This document shows positions 7,751 through 15,700 of a stretch of 17,067 nucleotides of DNA, in pieces (the first letter of the stretch is position 1; each line of letters opens with the position of its first letter). Made by a program: the position numbers and the translations under genes. The notes beneath the pieces were generated by a model. The model worked only from the letters and a program-made list of their open reading frames with translations. It was not told the origin of the DNA and did not search any database. Location of the stretch: contig JAWLGN010000097.1 in NCBI GenBank assembly GCA_041685075.1, positions 1 through 17,067 on the forward strand, read 5' to 3'. Origin of the DNA: JAMCRM01 sp041685075. Lineage in GTDB: Bacteria > Acidobacteriota > Terriglobia > Bryobacterales > Bryobacteraceae.

Positions 7751-8929
7751 ATGATGAGAGGTGCAGTTGGCAGTTTCGCCGCAGGGGCGCTGGTGATGTA
7801 CTTCGCCGACCCCGAGCGGGGGCGGCGCAGGCGCGCAGGCGCTCGTGGCCGGTTCGCAGCCGGCTTGCGCGATGCCGGAAGGGTACTGGATAAGGCAGGA
7901 CGGGATCTATGGAACCGCTCCCACGGCGTGGCCGCGGAAGTCTCTTCCATGTGGAAGCCGGAGGAAACCGATGCGCCCGTGCTCACAGAGCGGGTCAGAA
8001 GCGTGATTGGACGCGCGGTGAGCCATCCTCATGCCATCAGCGTGCGCGCCGATGAAGGGGGGAGAATACACCTGGAAGGCCCGGTGCTTCGGGATGAGTT
8101 GGATGACCTGTTTAAAGCGATTCGCTCGGTCCGCGGTGTCAAACAGGTTGCCAGCCGGCTCGAGATTCACAACGAAGCGGATATTTCCAGCCTGCAAGGC
8201 GGGGCGCCCAGGCGAGCTCTTTCCGAAGTCGCCCAGCAAAACTGGACGCCCGCTTTGCGCGTTGCTGCCGCGGCACTCGCATCCGGCGCTTTCTATACAG
8301 GCATTCGAAGTAGCGGGCTCGAGCGGTGGGCCCTCACGGCCGGCGGCGCGCTACTGCTGGCCCGGGCGATCACGAACAAGCCCTTACGCCAGATGATAGG
8401 GGCTGGCGGCGGACCCGGCGCTGTCGAATTCGAAAAGACGATCCACATCGATGCTCCGCTCGAGGAAGTCTATGGCTACTGGGCGAACTTCGAGAACTTC
8501 CCGAAGTTCATGACCCATTTGAAAGAAGTGCGCCACCTCAAGGGGAACCGGTCGCGGTGGGTGGCCGCGGGCCCGGCCGGCATCTCGATTCCCTGGGAGG
8601 CCGAAATTACCGAACAGCGAACCAATGAGCTGCTGGCCTGGAACAGCGTACCGGGTTCCCTCGTTGACACGGCGGGGACGGTGCGATTCGACAGCGAACC
8701 GGACGGCAGAACGCGTGTTCAGATCCGGATGTCGTACTGCCCGCCGGCGGGAGTCTTCGGCCACGCCGTCGCCTGGCTGTTCGGCGCGGATCCGAAGAGC
8801 GAGATGGACCGCGACCTGGTGCGGCTGAAATCGCTGCTTGAAGTCGGCAAAACACGGGCGCACGGTATGGAGGTCACGCGCGACGAACTTGCCGTGGCCC
8901 CGCCGGAGCAACAACAGCAAGCCTGGTAG
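7751..8929 (+). CDS. BON domain - membrane segment - SRPBCC (cyclase/dehydrase) protein
   Basis: A 392-residue protein whose start at 7751 is set by an AGAGGAGAG ribosome site. A short N-terminal hydrophobic segment (about 4-18) is followed by a very basic RGRRRR stretch, resembling YtxH-like envelope proteins. Residues about 76-142 form a BON domain (LTERVRSVIGRAV... IHLEGPVLRDELDDLFKAIRSVRGVKQVASRLEIH), a module thought to bind membranes or hydrophobic ligands. About 167-205 holds hydrophobic segments that may cross the membrane. About 225-366 is an SRPBCC domain of the polyketide cyclase/dehydrase type (IHIDAPLEEVYGYWANFENFPKFM), a hydrophobic-ligand pocket fold. The Gln-rich tail is unstructured. 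Such fusions are often annotated as cyclase/dehydrase; enzymatic activity is not shown, and an envelope-stress role is inference. It is followed after 43 bp by the first CBS gene, probably in one operon. Confidence 0.88.
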   Translation: MMRGAVGSFAAGALVMYFADPERGRRRRAGARGRFAAGLRDAGRVLDKAGRDLWNRSHGVAAEVSSMWKPEETDAPVLTERVRSVIGRAVSHPHAISVRADEGGRIHLEGPVLRDELDDLFKAIRSVRGVKQVASRLEIHNEADISSLQGGAPRRALSEVAQQNWTPALRVAAAALASGAFYTGIRSSGLERWALTAGGALLLARAITNKPLRQMIGAGGGPGAVEFEKTIHIDAPLEEVYGYWANFENFPKFMTHLKEVRHLKGNRSRWVAAGPAGISIPWEAEITEQRTNELLAWNSVPGSLVDTAGTVRFDSEPDGRTRVQIRMSYCPPAGVFGHAVAWLFGADPKSEMDRDLVRLKSLLEVGKTRAHGMEVTRDELAVAPPEQQQQAW

Positions 8930-8972
8930 CCGACTCCTGAGACGAGAGTAGAAGGAATTCAGGGAGGAGTGC

Positions 8973-9416
8973 ATGACCTGTCAAGACGTGATGACCGAGA
9001 ATCCCGAATGCTGCGTGCCCGACGACACCGCAGCCACTGTAGCCGGAATCATGAAGACCGAGGACGTGGGTTCGGTCCCGGTATGCGAAAGCAGCCGGAG
9101 CCGAAGACTGGTGGGAATCGTCACGGATCGCGATCTCGCGTTGCACGTGGTGGCCGAGGAACGCGATCCCTCGAGCACGCTCGTGCGGGATGTCATGACC
9201 CGAGATCCGATTACCTGCCGCCCGGAAGACGACCTGCAGCAGGCCATAGAAGGCATGCAGCGGCGTCAGGTCCGGCGCATTCCCATCGTGGACCGGGAGG
9301 GTATGTTAGTCGGAATTATCGCTCAAGCCGATATCGCCACGCGCTTCGGCGAACCGGAGAAGACGGCCGAGACGCTGGAAGAAATCTCCCGGCCATCCAC
9401 CGCGCGAGCGGCATAG
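8973..9416 (+). CDS. Two-CBS-domain protein (plus-strand copy)
   Basis: A 147-residue protein made almost entirely of two CBS domains (about 1-58 and 68-125), a Bateman module that usually senses adenine nucleotides. Typical motifs are DVMTENP at the start of the first domain, VGIVTDRDLAL at its end, DVMTRDPITC at the start of the second, and RRIPIVDREGMLVGIIAQADIA at its end. No catalytic or DNA-binding domain is attached, so it is likely a soluble regulator acting on a partner. The ATG at 8973 has GGGAGG 4-5 bases upstream. It probably shares an mRNA with the BON-SRPBCC gene and faces a paralogous CBS gene end-to-end. Confidence 0.93.
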   Translation: MTCQDVMTENPECCVPDDTAATVAGIMKTEDVGSVPVCESSRSRRLVGIVTDRDLALHVVAEERDPSSTLVRDVMTRDPITCRPEDDLQQAIEGMQRRQVRRIPIVDREGMLVGIIAQADIATRFGEPEKTAETLEEISRPSTARAA

Positions 9417-9423
9417 CAACAAA

Positions 9424-9459
9424 GCCGGCGGCCCGCCGCGCTTCAAGCGGCGGGCCGGC
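9424..9459. terminator. GC-rich hairpin between convergent CBS genes
   Basis: A perfect 10-bp stem, GGCCCGCCGC (9430-9439) with GCGGCGGGCC (9447-9456), has a 7-base loop; three more outer pairs are possible across a 3-base bulge. It starts 8 bp after the plus-strand CBS stop and overlaps the stop codon of the minus-strand CBS gene. On the minus strand it is followed by a short T-rich run (TTTGTTG); on the plus strand no T run follows. It is therefore best supported as a terminator for the minus-strand transcript, possibly acting in both directions. Confidence 0.6.
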
Positions 9460-10099
9460 TGATGACCTGCAGTACTTCCGCGGCCTGCTTCCGATCGTGA
9501 ACCCGCAAGGCGATGTCGGCCTGCGATACGACGCCCACGAGCCGTCCCGTGCGGTCCACTACGGGCACGCGCCGGATCTGGTTCCGCTCCATGGTCTGGA
9601 GCACGTGATCGTAGGGATCGTCGGGCGAGCAGACGATGGCCGGCCGCGACATCACCGATTCCACGCTCGTGCGGGCCGGATCGAGAGCATCGGCCACCAC
9701 CGTCAGGGCCAGGTCGCGATCGGTGACAACACCTGCCAGCCTTTGGTCTTCCCGGTTGGTAATGACCGGAATCATGCCGGTATCGTGTTTCTTCATCAAC
9801 CGGGCGGCCTGGGCCGTGCTGTCGATGGGGAGGCAGGCCGCCGGGTTCTTGGTCATGATGTCCCGGCATTTCTCGGGAACCGCGCTCGGGGCCATGGCGC
9901 CGGATTCTCCGTGGTTTTCGTATCCGGCTGCGCCGCGCCTGCCCTGTCCCCAGCCGGCCTGCTCGACCACCGGTGCTTCGCCCGGGGGATGCGGACCCGA
10001 CATGGGATGCACGCCGGATCCGCCCACCTCGTCCTTTCTGCCTGTCCCTCCGCCCGGCAGACCGCTCTCGCGCTTGTCGGGTCGACTCTTCTGGGCCAT
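9443..10099 (-). CDS. Two-CBS-domain protein with Gly/Pro-rich N-terminal tail (minus-strand copy)
   Basis: A 218-residue protein. The first 70 or so residues are a low-complexity Gly/Pro/Arg-rich tail (RESGLPGGGTGRKDEVGGSG...) with no recognisable fold. About 75-215 are two CBS domains (CRDIMTKNPAACLP, LAGVVTDRDLAL, SVMSRPAIVC, RRVPVVDRTGRLVGVVSQADIALRV). It aligns without gaps to the plus-strand CBS protein, with about half of some 139 positions identical, so the two are paralogs. The start at 10099 has GGAGG 11 bases upstream, and MAQKSRPDKRESGLPGGG reads as a natural N-terminus. An ATG at 10138, with GGAG 4 bases upstream, would add 13 residues and cannot be excluded. The gene lies 87 bp after the sigma factor gene on the same strand, so co-transcription is possible. 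Likely a nucleotide-responsive regulator with an unknown partner. Confidence 0.88.
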   Translation of the reverse strand: MAQKSRPDKRESGLPGGGTGRKDEVGGSGVHPMSGPHPPGEAPVVEQAGWGQGRRGAAGYENHGESGAMAPSAVPEKCRDIMTKNPAACLPIDSTAQAARLMKKHDTGMIPVITNREDQRLAGVVTDRDLALTVVADALDPARTSVESVMSRPAIVCSPDDPYDHVLQTMERNQIRRVPVVDRTGRLVGVVSQADIALRVHDRKQAAEVLQVISRPAA

Positions 10100-10186
10100 G
10101 TGGATTCGTGCCTCCGGAGGGGACGCTGCACATGCCATTCCACTCCAAGGGAAGGCGCGGCGAGGCGCTCCGGCCGGCGGCCAGTC

Positions 10187-11575
10187 TTACTGGACGGCCA
10201 TGAGCGGCGCCAGGCGACTGGCCGTCTCGCGGGCGCGTAGCTTCCGCAGGGCCTTCATCTCGATCTGGCGGATGCGCTCCCGGGTCAGTCCGAACGCCTC
10301 GCCGATCTCTTCGAGCGTGTGGTCGCGGTCGTAGCCGATGCCAAACCGCATCCGGATGACTTTTTCCTCCGCGGGGGTCAGGAGCCGCAACACGCTGGCG
10401 GTCTGCTCGTGCACGTCGCGCGCCATCAGCGGATCGACGATGGAGCCGGCGGAGCGTCCTTCAATCAGGTCTCCGAGCACGGACTCGCCATCCTTTCCCA
10501 CTGGAAGATCGAGCGACACAGGATCGCGCGACAGCGTGCGGAGCTGCTCGATTTTTTCGGCGCTGGTTGCCATCCGCTCGGCGACTTCGTCGTTCTTCGG
10601 AGGACGCCCGAGTTCCTTTTCCAGTTCGCGCGCGTGCCGGAGGAACTTCGACAGGCTCTCGTTCATGTGAACCGGAATACGGATGGTGCGGGACTGGTCC
10701 GCAATGGCGCGCGTAATCGACTGCCGGATCCACCAGGTGGCGTAGGTGGAGAACTTGTAACCCAGGTGGTAGTCGAACTTGTCGGCGGCGCGCATCAGCC
10801 CGATGTTGCCTTCCTGAATCAAGTCCAGGAGGTGCAGCCCCCGGTTGACGTACCTCTTGGCCACCGAGACCACCAGGCGCAGGTTGGCCTCGACCAGCGC
10901 CCGCTTGGCCGTCTGTGTTTCGGCTTCACCCCGCCTGACGGTTTCGAGCGTGCGGCGTAACTGGACGGCGTTGTTCCCGGGTTCCCGTGCGGCGTTCTCC
11001 AGCACGGTGCGGAATTCCTGCCAACGTTCGGAAGTGAACGGAATCGCACGCATCTGTTGGGAACAACGAATCTTCAACCGCGCCACCTTGCCGCACAGCC
11101 GCGCCCGCGTTTTCGCAACGCGCTTCGGTGTAGCTGCGAGTCTGGCTTCGAGGTTCCTGAGATCCCGGTACAAAGCTTCGAAGCCGTCGAACTGGCGCCT
11201 GACCTCGCCCGCGACTCGCCTGGCCGCCCTATCGTTTTCGGCTCGGATCTCGACGACCTCTTCCAGGCGGATTTCATCCCGGCAGAGCCGCTGGTATATG
11301 TCGAGTACCCGGTCCCAGGCGGCCGGCGAGCGGGAGATGCCTTTGCAAACCCGCAGCTTGCCCCACTCCATCCGCCTGGCCAGGCCGACCTCTTCCTGCC
11401 GCTTCAGCAGGCGTACCGATCCCATCTCGCGCAGGTAAACGCGCACGGGATCATCGATCGAGGCCGGCTCTTTTTCCTCATGCTCCAGGAGCTCCAATTC
11501 GGGAAGCCGGCCAGCTTCTTCCGGAGTGATTCCCGGGGAGGAATCCTCCATCAGGTATTCATGCAATTGTTCCAT
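10187..11575 (-). CDS. RpoD/SigA-type sigma-70 factor
   Basis: A 462-residue sigma factor that directs RNA polymerase to promoters. Region 1.2 is near 40-72 (IDDPVRVYLREMGSVRLLKRQEEV). A non-conserved, charged, helical stretch runs from about 80 to 215. Region 2 is near 226-296, with the core-binding and -10-recognition signature (DLIQEGNIGLMRAADKFDY, KFSTYATWWIRQSITRAI). Region 3 is near 305-380. Region 4 is near 396-450, with the -35-recognising helix-turn-helix (LEEIGEAFGLTRERIRQIEMKALRKLR). Only about 39 acidic residues precede region 1.2, so region 1.1 is short or missing, and the protein is smaller than E. coli RpoD (613 residues). It could be the housekeeping factor or an extra RpoD-like paralog; neighbouring CBS genes favour a paralog slightly. 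The ATG at 11575 is preferred because the upstream extension is repeat-derived, although its GGAAGG site is 13 bases away. Confidence 0.92.
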   Translation of the reverse strand: MEQLHEYLMEDSSPGITPEEAGRLPELELLEHEEKEPASIDDPVRVYLREMGSVRLLKRQEEVGLARRMEWGKLRVCKGISRSPAAWDRVLDIYQRLCRDEIRLEEVVEIRAENDRAARRVAGEVRRQFDGFEALYRDLRNLEARLAATPKRVAKTRARLCGKVARLKIRCSQQMRAIPFTSERWQEFRTVLENAAREPGNNAVQLRRTLETVRRGEAETQTAKRALVEANLRLVVSVAKRYVNRGLHLLDLIQEGNIGLMRAADKFDYHLGYKFSTYATWWIRQSITRAIADQSRTIRIPVHMNESLSKFLRHARELEKELGRPPKNDEVAERMATSAEKIEQLRTLSRDPVSLDLPVGKDGESVLGDLIEGRSAGSIVDPLMARDVHEQTASVLRLLTPAEEKVIRMRFGIGYDRDHTLEEIGEAFGLTRERIRQIEMKALRKLRARETASRLAPLMAVQ

Positions 11576-11892
11576 GCTAATTCTTGAGCCTTCCAGGCAA
11601 AACTTCTGGCCTCTGCTCTGTCGTCCTGCTCCGTATTGGGTCCGAGGCAACGACGTCCGGCTCCGCACTGGCTTTGGATGGCCTTACCCGAGGCAACGGC
11701 GTCCGGCTCTGCATTGGCTTTGGGTTGGCCTCGCCCGAGGCAGCGACGTCCGGTTCTGCATTGGCTTTGGGTTGGCCTCGCCCGAGGCCACGACTGGAAG
11801 GGCTTCTCTATAGATTAGATGCAGCGGGGGCCGGTTCGGTTGCCCGGCGGTGGAGACGGCACGCGACGTTTGCGGCTGCCGGAAGACCCTCC
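11576..11892. promoter_or_regulatory. 317-bp gap upstream of the sigma gene, without a gene
   Basis: No supported gene here. About half is the 46-47 bp tandem repeat array at 11643-11782. Between the array and the hydrolase stop lies a minus-strand AT-rich patch (TAATCTATAG, about 11809-11818) that could contain a -10 element for the sigma gene, but no matching -35 box is obvious. A 5-bp GCCGG/CCGGC hairpin with a 9-base loop lies just after the hydrolase gene and has no T run. If transcription of the sigma gene starts near the AT-rich patch, its mRNA would have a leader of roughly 240 bases containing the whole repeat array. Confidence 0.5.
11643..11782. repeat. Three tandem copies of a 46-47 bp repeat
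   Basis: Units run 11643-11688 (46 bp), 11689-11735 (47 bp) and 11736-11782 (47 bp), each beginning CGAGGC. The second and third differ at only about three positions; the first is more diverged and one base shorter. A decayed partial unit precedes them (about 11619-11642) and another fragment begins at 11783. Where a complete junction exists, GCCTC-GCCC-GAGGC forms a small hairpin. There are no unique spacers, so this is not CRISPR. The period is not a multiple of three, so it is not a repeat selected in protein. Confidence 0.9.
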
Positions 11893-12744
11893 TCAGGGCA
11901 GTTCGAAGACGACGAAAACAGGGTAGTGGTCCGAAGGGTAGCGCCCCTCCTCGTTGTAAGCGACGGTTTCCGCGTACAGTACGTTCCAGGGTGCGCGGTA
12001 CAGGATCCAGTCGATCCGCCGCCTGCCGGTTCCGCCGCGAAAACCGCTGGTGGTTCCCTCGGGGCCGACCCGTTGGGCAGCCGTCACCCAGGCGTCGGTC
12101 AAACCGGCGGCCAGGATCTTGTAAGGCTCGCTTTCCTGGGCGGCAGCGTTGAAATCCCCCGTCAGCACGAGCGGCACGTCTTTCGGCAGCCGGCCGATGC
12201 GGTCGGCGATGAGGCGCGCGGAGTTGACCCGTGCTTCGCTTCCCTGGGCCGTGTGCTGAAAGTGCGTGTTGTAGTGATAGAAACGCTTGCCGCTGTCGCG
12301 CAACTCGAACAACCCCCAGGTCACCATGCGGGGCAGGGTAGCGCCCCACGCCTGGCTGCCGGCGACTTCGGGAGTCTCCGAAAGCCAGAAGTTTCCGGCC
12401 TCGATCAGCCGCAGCTTGCTCCGCTTGTAGAAGATGCCCATGTGCTCGTCTTCACGGTTGCCGCGGCGGCTGTTGCCGAACCACTCGTACTCCGGCAGGT
12501 TCCGGGCGATGTAGTCGCCCTGAATGTAGAAGAGTTCCTGGGTGCCCAGCACGTCGGGATTTTTCAGCCGGATGGTCCTCACCAGGGTGTCCTGGCGGAC
12601 CTCCCACCGGTTGTTCCCGTCGCCCTTGGCAGGATAGCGGACGTTGAAGCTCATCACCCGCAGCGTCTCGGCCCAGCCGGCGGGCGCCAGCAGAACCAGA
12701 ACCGCCAGACGGCAGAGCAACCGTCTCGTGTAGCTACGCATCAT
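11893..12744 (-). CDS. Secreted endonuclease/exonuclease/phosphatase-family hydrolase
   Basis: A 283-residue protein of the metal-dependent EEP fold (DNase I, sphingomyelinase and phosphoesterase relatives). A signal peptide covers about 1-25 (basic MMRSYTRR, then LLCRLAVLVLLAPAGWA), so it acts outside the cytoplasm. Catalytic-type residues are in place: Asn34 in MSFNVRY, Glu70 in LGTQE, His161 in YNTHFQH, Asp197/Asn199 in LTGDFNA, Asp245 in RRIDWI, and Asp272/His273 in PSDHYP. Whether it cleaves nucleic acid, phospholipid or another phosphoester cannot be told. Starts at 12744, 12741 or 12762 are possible; the last would overlap the receptor stop (ATGGTAG). I chose 12744 because it gives a standard signal peptide directly after the receptor stop. 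Translation is probably coupled to the receptor, suggesting linked expression. Confidence 0.9.
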   Translation of the reverse strand: MMRSYTRRLLCRLAVLVLLAPAGWAETLRVMSFNVRYPAKGDGNNRWEVRQDTLVRTIRLKNPDVLGTQELFYIQGDYIARNLPEYEWFGNSRRGNREDEHMGIFYKRSKLRLIEAGNFWLSETPEVAGSQAWGATLPRMVTWGLFELRDSGKRFYHYNTHFQHTAQGSEARVNSARLIADRIGRLPKDVPLVLTGDFNAAAQESEPYKILAAGLTDAWVTAAQRVGPEGTTSGFRGGTGRRRIDWILYRAPWNVLYAETVAYNEEGRYPSDHYPVFVVFELP

Positions 12745-12755
12745 GTCCGCCCAGC

Positions 12756-15700
12756 CTACCATAGGAACTTCAAGCCGAACTGTATCTGGCGCGGGCTGTT
12801 GGACTGCGACGAAATCCGGCCGAAGCTGCTGGAGGTCACGCCGGTGGTGGGGCCGCCGAACCGCGGCGTGTTGAACGCGTTCAGAAACTCGCTCCGGAAC
12901 TGCGCCCGAAGCCGTTCGGTGGGCCGGAACTCCTTGAACAGGGAGAGATCGAAGTTCCGCGTCCCGGGGCCCAGCACGTCTGCGAGCGTCCGGACGTTCC
13001 CGAAGGTAAACGGCGGCGGCTGGCTGAACACGCTGGTGTCGAAGTATTGCTCCAGGCGTTCGACCACCGGACCGGTAAGCTTTGCGCTGCGGCCGTTGTT
13101 CAGGGCCCAGGTGTTGGTGCCGAAGATGCCCGCGGTATTGCTGGCCGTGATGGTCAGGTAGCTCCCGCTGATCAGGTTGACCATCCCGTTCGCCTGCCAG
13201 CCGCCAATAAACCAGTTGACCGCGGAGGGCACGTCTCCTCCGAAGGCCCGTCCGCGGCCGAAGGGCAACTCGTAAAGGAAGCTCATGATGAGGCGGTGGG
13301 GATTGCCGGAAACCGAGCGGGTTTCGCGCAGATCGTACCAGTTCTGCGGCCCCCCGCCGTCGCCGATCAGCTTCGACCACGTGTAGACCCCGTCAAACTG
13401 GAAGCCGCGCGTCATGCGCTTGGTCGCGGTTACCTGCAGCGAATGGTAGGTGGAGGAGAATCCCGTGGTGAACAGGGGCTGGATGTCGGTGAACTGCGGG
13501 TACGGACGCAACAACTGAGCGCGGCTCACTTGGGAAGCCACGTGAATGCCGCGCCCCACCGCCTCCTGGAAGGGATTGTCAACCGACTGGTTCAGCTGCG
13601 AGCCGAGCGACATGTGGGTGGGGTGGAGCTGGTTCATGTTGTTGGTCCCCTCGCCGCCGCGCGTGAGTTGCAGGCCGCGGTTCCCGACGTAGGCCACTTC
13701 CAGCAGCAGGTCCGAGGGCAACTGGCGCTGGACGGTGAAATTCCATTGCTGGCTCCAGGGGGTCTTGGTCCCGTCCCACAGCACCGCCTGGATGTTGGCG
13801 CCGGTCTGGGTCAGCAGCCCTTCCGCTGCGCCCGGAGGCGGTTGGAAGCCTTCCGGCCACGGGTTGCGCAGCAGATTGAACGGGGTGATGCCGTCCAGGC
13901 TGCCGATGAGCGGGTTTTCGGTGCGGAAACCGAACGGCCCCACGGTGCCCTGCGCCGCCATCAGGGAGGAGCCGAACATGTGCCCGTAGGCCATGCGGAT
14001 CACGGTCTGCGGGTTCAACTGCCAGGCCAGGCCCAGGCGGGGGGCCAGGTTGTTCCAGTCATAGGCCTGCTGGTGCCGGGTGCGCCCGTCCACCCCCACG
14101 AATACCAGCCCTCCCTTCAGGTCGGGGTGCCCGGGAACCGCCAACGGGGAGGGGGCCTCCGGATCGAAGTAGTTCATGCGGTTGTAGCGCTCGGTCCGCG
14201 GCGTATCGAGTTCGTAGCGCAGCCCCAGGTTCAGTGTCAGGGAGCGGGTGATGCGCCAGTCGTCCTGAACATAGCCGGCGTAGTAGAAGCTCTGCGAAGC
14301 CACGTTTTTCCACGCCTGGATCAGGTTGCCGCTGCCCGGCGTTCCCAACAGCAGCGAGGCTGCGCCGTTTCCTGCCGTCGAACTGGCGGTGTTGGGATTG
14401 GGCCCCTGGGTGAAGCCGGCAGTGAAGCTGAAACTGCCGGCGGCGCGCGCTTCCCAGACGTTGACGCGGATCAGCCGGCCTTCGAAGCCGAATTTGAAGG
14501 AGTGCGCTCCGCTCACCTTGGCGAGGCTGGCCGTTGCCGAGTAGGTCATGAACGGGTTCCAGCGATGGTCGCCGCCGCCCAGGCCGCGGTATCCGGATAC
14601 GCTGAAGCCTGGAAACATCTGCCGGTCGACCGCTGAATCGATGCTTGCGGGCAACCCCAACGACGACGGCAGGAACCCGAGCCCCTGGTTGCTGTGTAGG
14701 TACCCGGCGCGGGCGAAGCCCAGCCGCCCGGTGAAGATGGCGGTCGGCGAGAGCGTGTTGCTGTACTCGAAGACCGCGTTCCGCGCGCGGTTCTCCTGGA
14801 TGATCCGCCCCTCCGCGATGGTGATCTCGTCGGGAAAGTATTGCGCCGCGGTGTCCACTACCAAGCGATGGGAGTAGCGCCCGAAGACCTTCTGCCGCGC
14901 CGAAATGAGGTGGTCGACGCGCACATCCCAGTTGTCGGTATTCAGCGGGCTGACCGCGGTCTTGAAGAAGTTGTCCCGCCCGGTGACCGGATGGCCGGCC
15001 ACGTTGGCCTGGGGGTAATATTTCAAAACGTTCAGCGCCACCGGGTCGAATCGCGATGCCGGAATCACGTTCCCGGGAAACTGGTCGCGGACAAACCCGG
15101 AGCCGTTAGGATTGGGATGCGTGCTGAAGGGATCGTAGATGCGGATCAGTTGCCCGTTGGAAGCCCGGGATGCGGAGAAGTCGCCGCCGCGCTCGAGTTC
15201 CGTGGGTACCGAGGTGGTCGTGGAGGAATAGCTGCGCTGCCGCAGTCCTTCATAGGCCACCAGGAAGAAGGTCTGGTTGCGCCTGATGGGTCCGCTAATG
15301 GTCCCGCCGAACTGGCTGCGTTTGAAGCTGCCCAGGGGCACCCCGTTGCGGTTGGCGAAAAAGTCGTTGGCGTCGAGCACCGAGTTCCGTAGAAATTCGA
15401 AGGCGCTGCCGTGGATATCGTTGGTGCCCGACTTGTACACCATGTTCACCACGCCGCCGGCGGCGCGGCCGAATTCGGCCGGCATGTTCGACGACAGCAC
15501 CTTGTATTCCTCGATGGCATCCACCGATGGGAACACCGAGACCCCCACCACGCCGTTGACCGTCGGCTGCGTGGAGGTGACGCCGTCGATGAGAATGTCG
15601 CGGTTGCCGCTGCCGTTGATCTCGAAGGACACGTTGTTGTAGTTATTCCCAACGCTCCCCGAGGTGCCGGCCGTGAGGAACAGCAGGGAGTACACGTTCC

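Noticed and set aside
11576..11668. 31-residue N-terminal extension of the sigma factor (GTG at 11668)
   Set aside because: The added residues come from the repeat array and its flank and look nothing like sigma region 1.1; the ATG at 11575 gives an acidic N-terminus leading into region 1.2.
11643..11782. CRISPR array
   Set aside because: The units are directly adjacent with no unique spacers, and no cas genes are nearby.
12745..13380. Long N-terminal extension of the hydrolase frame into the receptor gene
   Set aside because: The extension overlaps receptor coding sequence in another frame and has no domain. A proper signal peptide begins at 12744, directly after the receptor stop.
11584..14636. 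Long plus-strand open frames (11584-13161 and 13047-14636)
   Set aside because: They are antisense to the hydrolase and the second TonB receptor and have no motifs; both are explained by GC-rich codon use on the minus strand.
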